A stretch of DNA of 5,479 bases from Candidatus Nitrosopumilus sp. Its GTDB lineage: Archaea; Thermoproteota; Nitrososphaeria; Nitrososphaerales; Nitrosopumilaceae. The DNA is taken from NCBI GenBank assembly GCA_029880665.1, contig JAOUNZ010000081.1, forward strand, positions 1 through 5,479. The letters run 5' to 3'. This document shows positions 5,312-5,479 of this stretch, one piece after another (position 1 is the stretch's first letter; each line of letters starts with the position of its first letter). Both the position numbers and the translations under genes were made by a program. The notes under the pieces were generated by a model. That model ran no database searches. It was not told where the DNA came from and worked only from the letters and a program-made list of their open reading frames with translations.

Positions 5312-5319
5312 CTTTATTA
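5312..5319 (+). promoter_or_regulatory. TATA-box candidate for the gene starting at 5343
   Basis: CTTTATTA is centred about 27 bases before the ATG at 5343, the same leaderless geometry as purE and purK. It suggests the last gene is transcribed on its own rather than as part of a purK operon. Confidence 0.5.
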
Positions 5320-5342
5320 GTTGAGGAAAAATAAATCAAATC

Positions 5343-5479
5343 ATGGTATCATTGCCGCATGTATTGTCTGGGATTTCGATTATTCTTTTAGTGATTTATG
5401 GTGCCGATGTGATGGCTGGCGGAGGCGGCGCAGGTAATGGATTTTTACCATTTGACGCCATGACAAGAGGGATAGGATT
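5343..5479 (+). CDS. Predicted membrane or exported protein, N-terminal part only
   Basis: An open frame of 45 codons plus two bases runs off the window end, so only the N-terminus is seen. Residues about 7-24 (VLSGISIILLVIYGADVM) form a hydrophobic segment that could be a signal peptide or first membrane helix. Cleavage near VMA-GGGG (residues 23-29) is possible. A glycine-rich stretch (AGGGGAGNG) and then FLPFDAMTRGIG follow. The start is supported by a TATA-like box 27 bases upstream. I do not recognise the family; ammonia monooxygenase subunits were considered, but the N-terminus does not resemble what I know of them. The function cannot be told from this fragment. Confidence 0.65.
   Translation, partial: MVSLPHVLSGISIILLVIYGADVMAGGGGAGNGFLPFDAMTRGIG

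Overview
The window looks like chromosomal DNA from an ammonia-oxidising-type archaeon (Nitrososphaerota/Thaumarchaeota, probably the Nitrosopumilales). That assignment is inference. It rests on AT-rich, densely packed genes, on TATA-like boxes about 26-29 bases before start codons (typical of archaeal leaderless transcripts), on tiny zinc-ribbon genes, on a class III cyclase-type protein, and on an archaeal mix of one-ACT-domain threonine ammonia-lyase with a PurE/PurK pair. I see no tRNA, rRNA, CRISPR array, insertion sequence or phage gene.

Left third (1-2088): a 48-residue CCHC zinc-knuckle-like gene (95-241, +) converges on a two-gene minus-strand unit, made of a 38-residue four-cysteine zinc ribbon (1061-1177) followed 12 bases later by a soluble class III nucleotidyl cyclase-domain protein (251-1048). 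The small zinc genes are easily missed by gene callers. A divergent gene (1237-2088, +) shares the promoter region with the zinc-ribbon gene. It encodes a 283-residue protein I do not recognise, and starts with TTG behind a clear Shine-Dalgarno sequence.

Middle (2089-3459): a 162-base intergenic stretch holds two inverted repeats, TATA candidates and very short minus-strand reading frames of doubtful reality. It is followed by ilvA, threonine ammonia-lyase, the entry step of isoleucine synthesis from threonine.

Right third (3460-5479): purE (minus) meets ilvA tail to tail with one base between the stop codons, so their probable oligo-T terminators lie inside each other's coding sequence. purE and purK are divergent from a 98-base promoter region and together convert AIR to CAIR in purine synthesis by the PurK/PurE (N5-CAIR) route. 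PurE carries an extra loop of about 14 residues compared with the bacterial enzyme. The window ends in the first 45 codons of a predicted membrane or exported protein with its own leaderless-type promoter.

Most of the window is housekeeping metabolism. The parts most likely to be undescribed are the cyclase with its two zinc micro-proteins and divergent orphan neighbour, and the PurE insertion.
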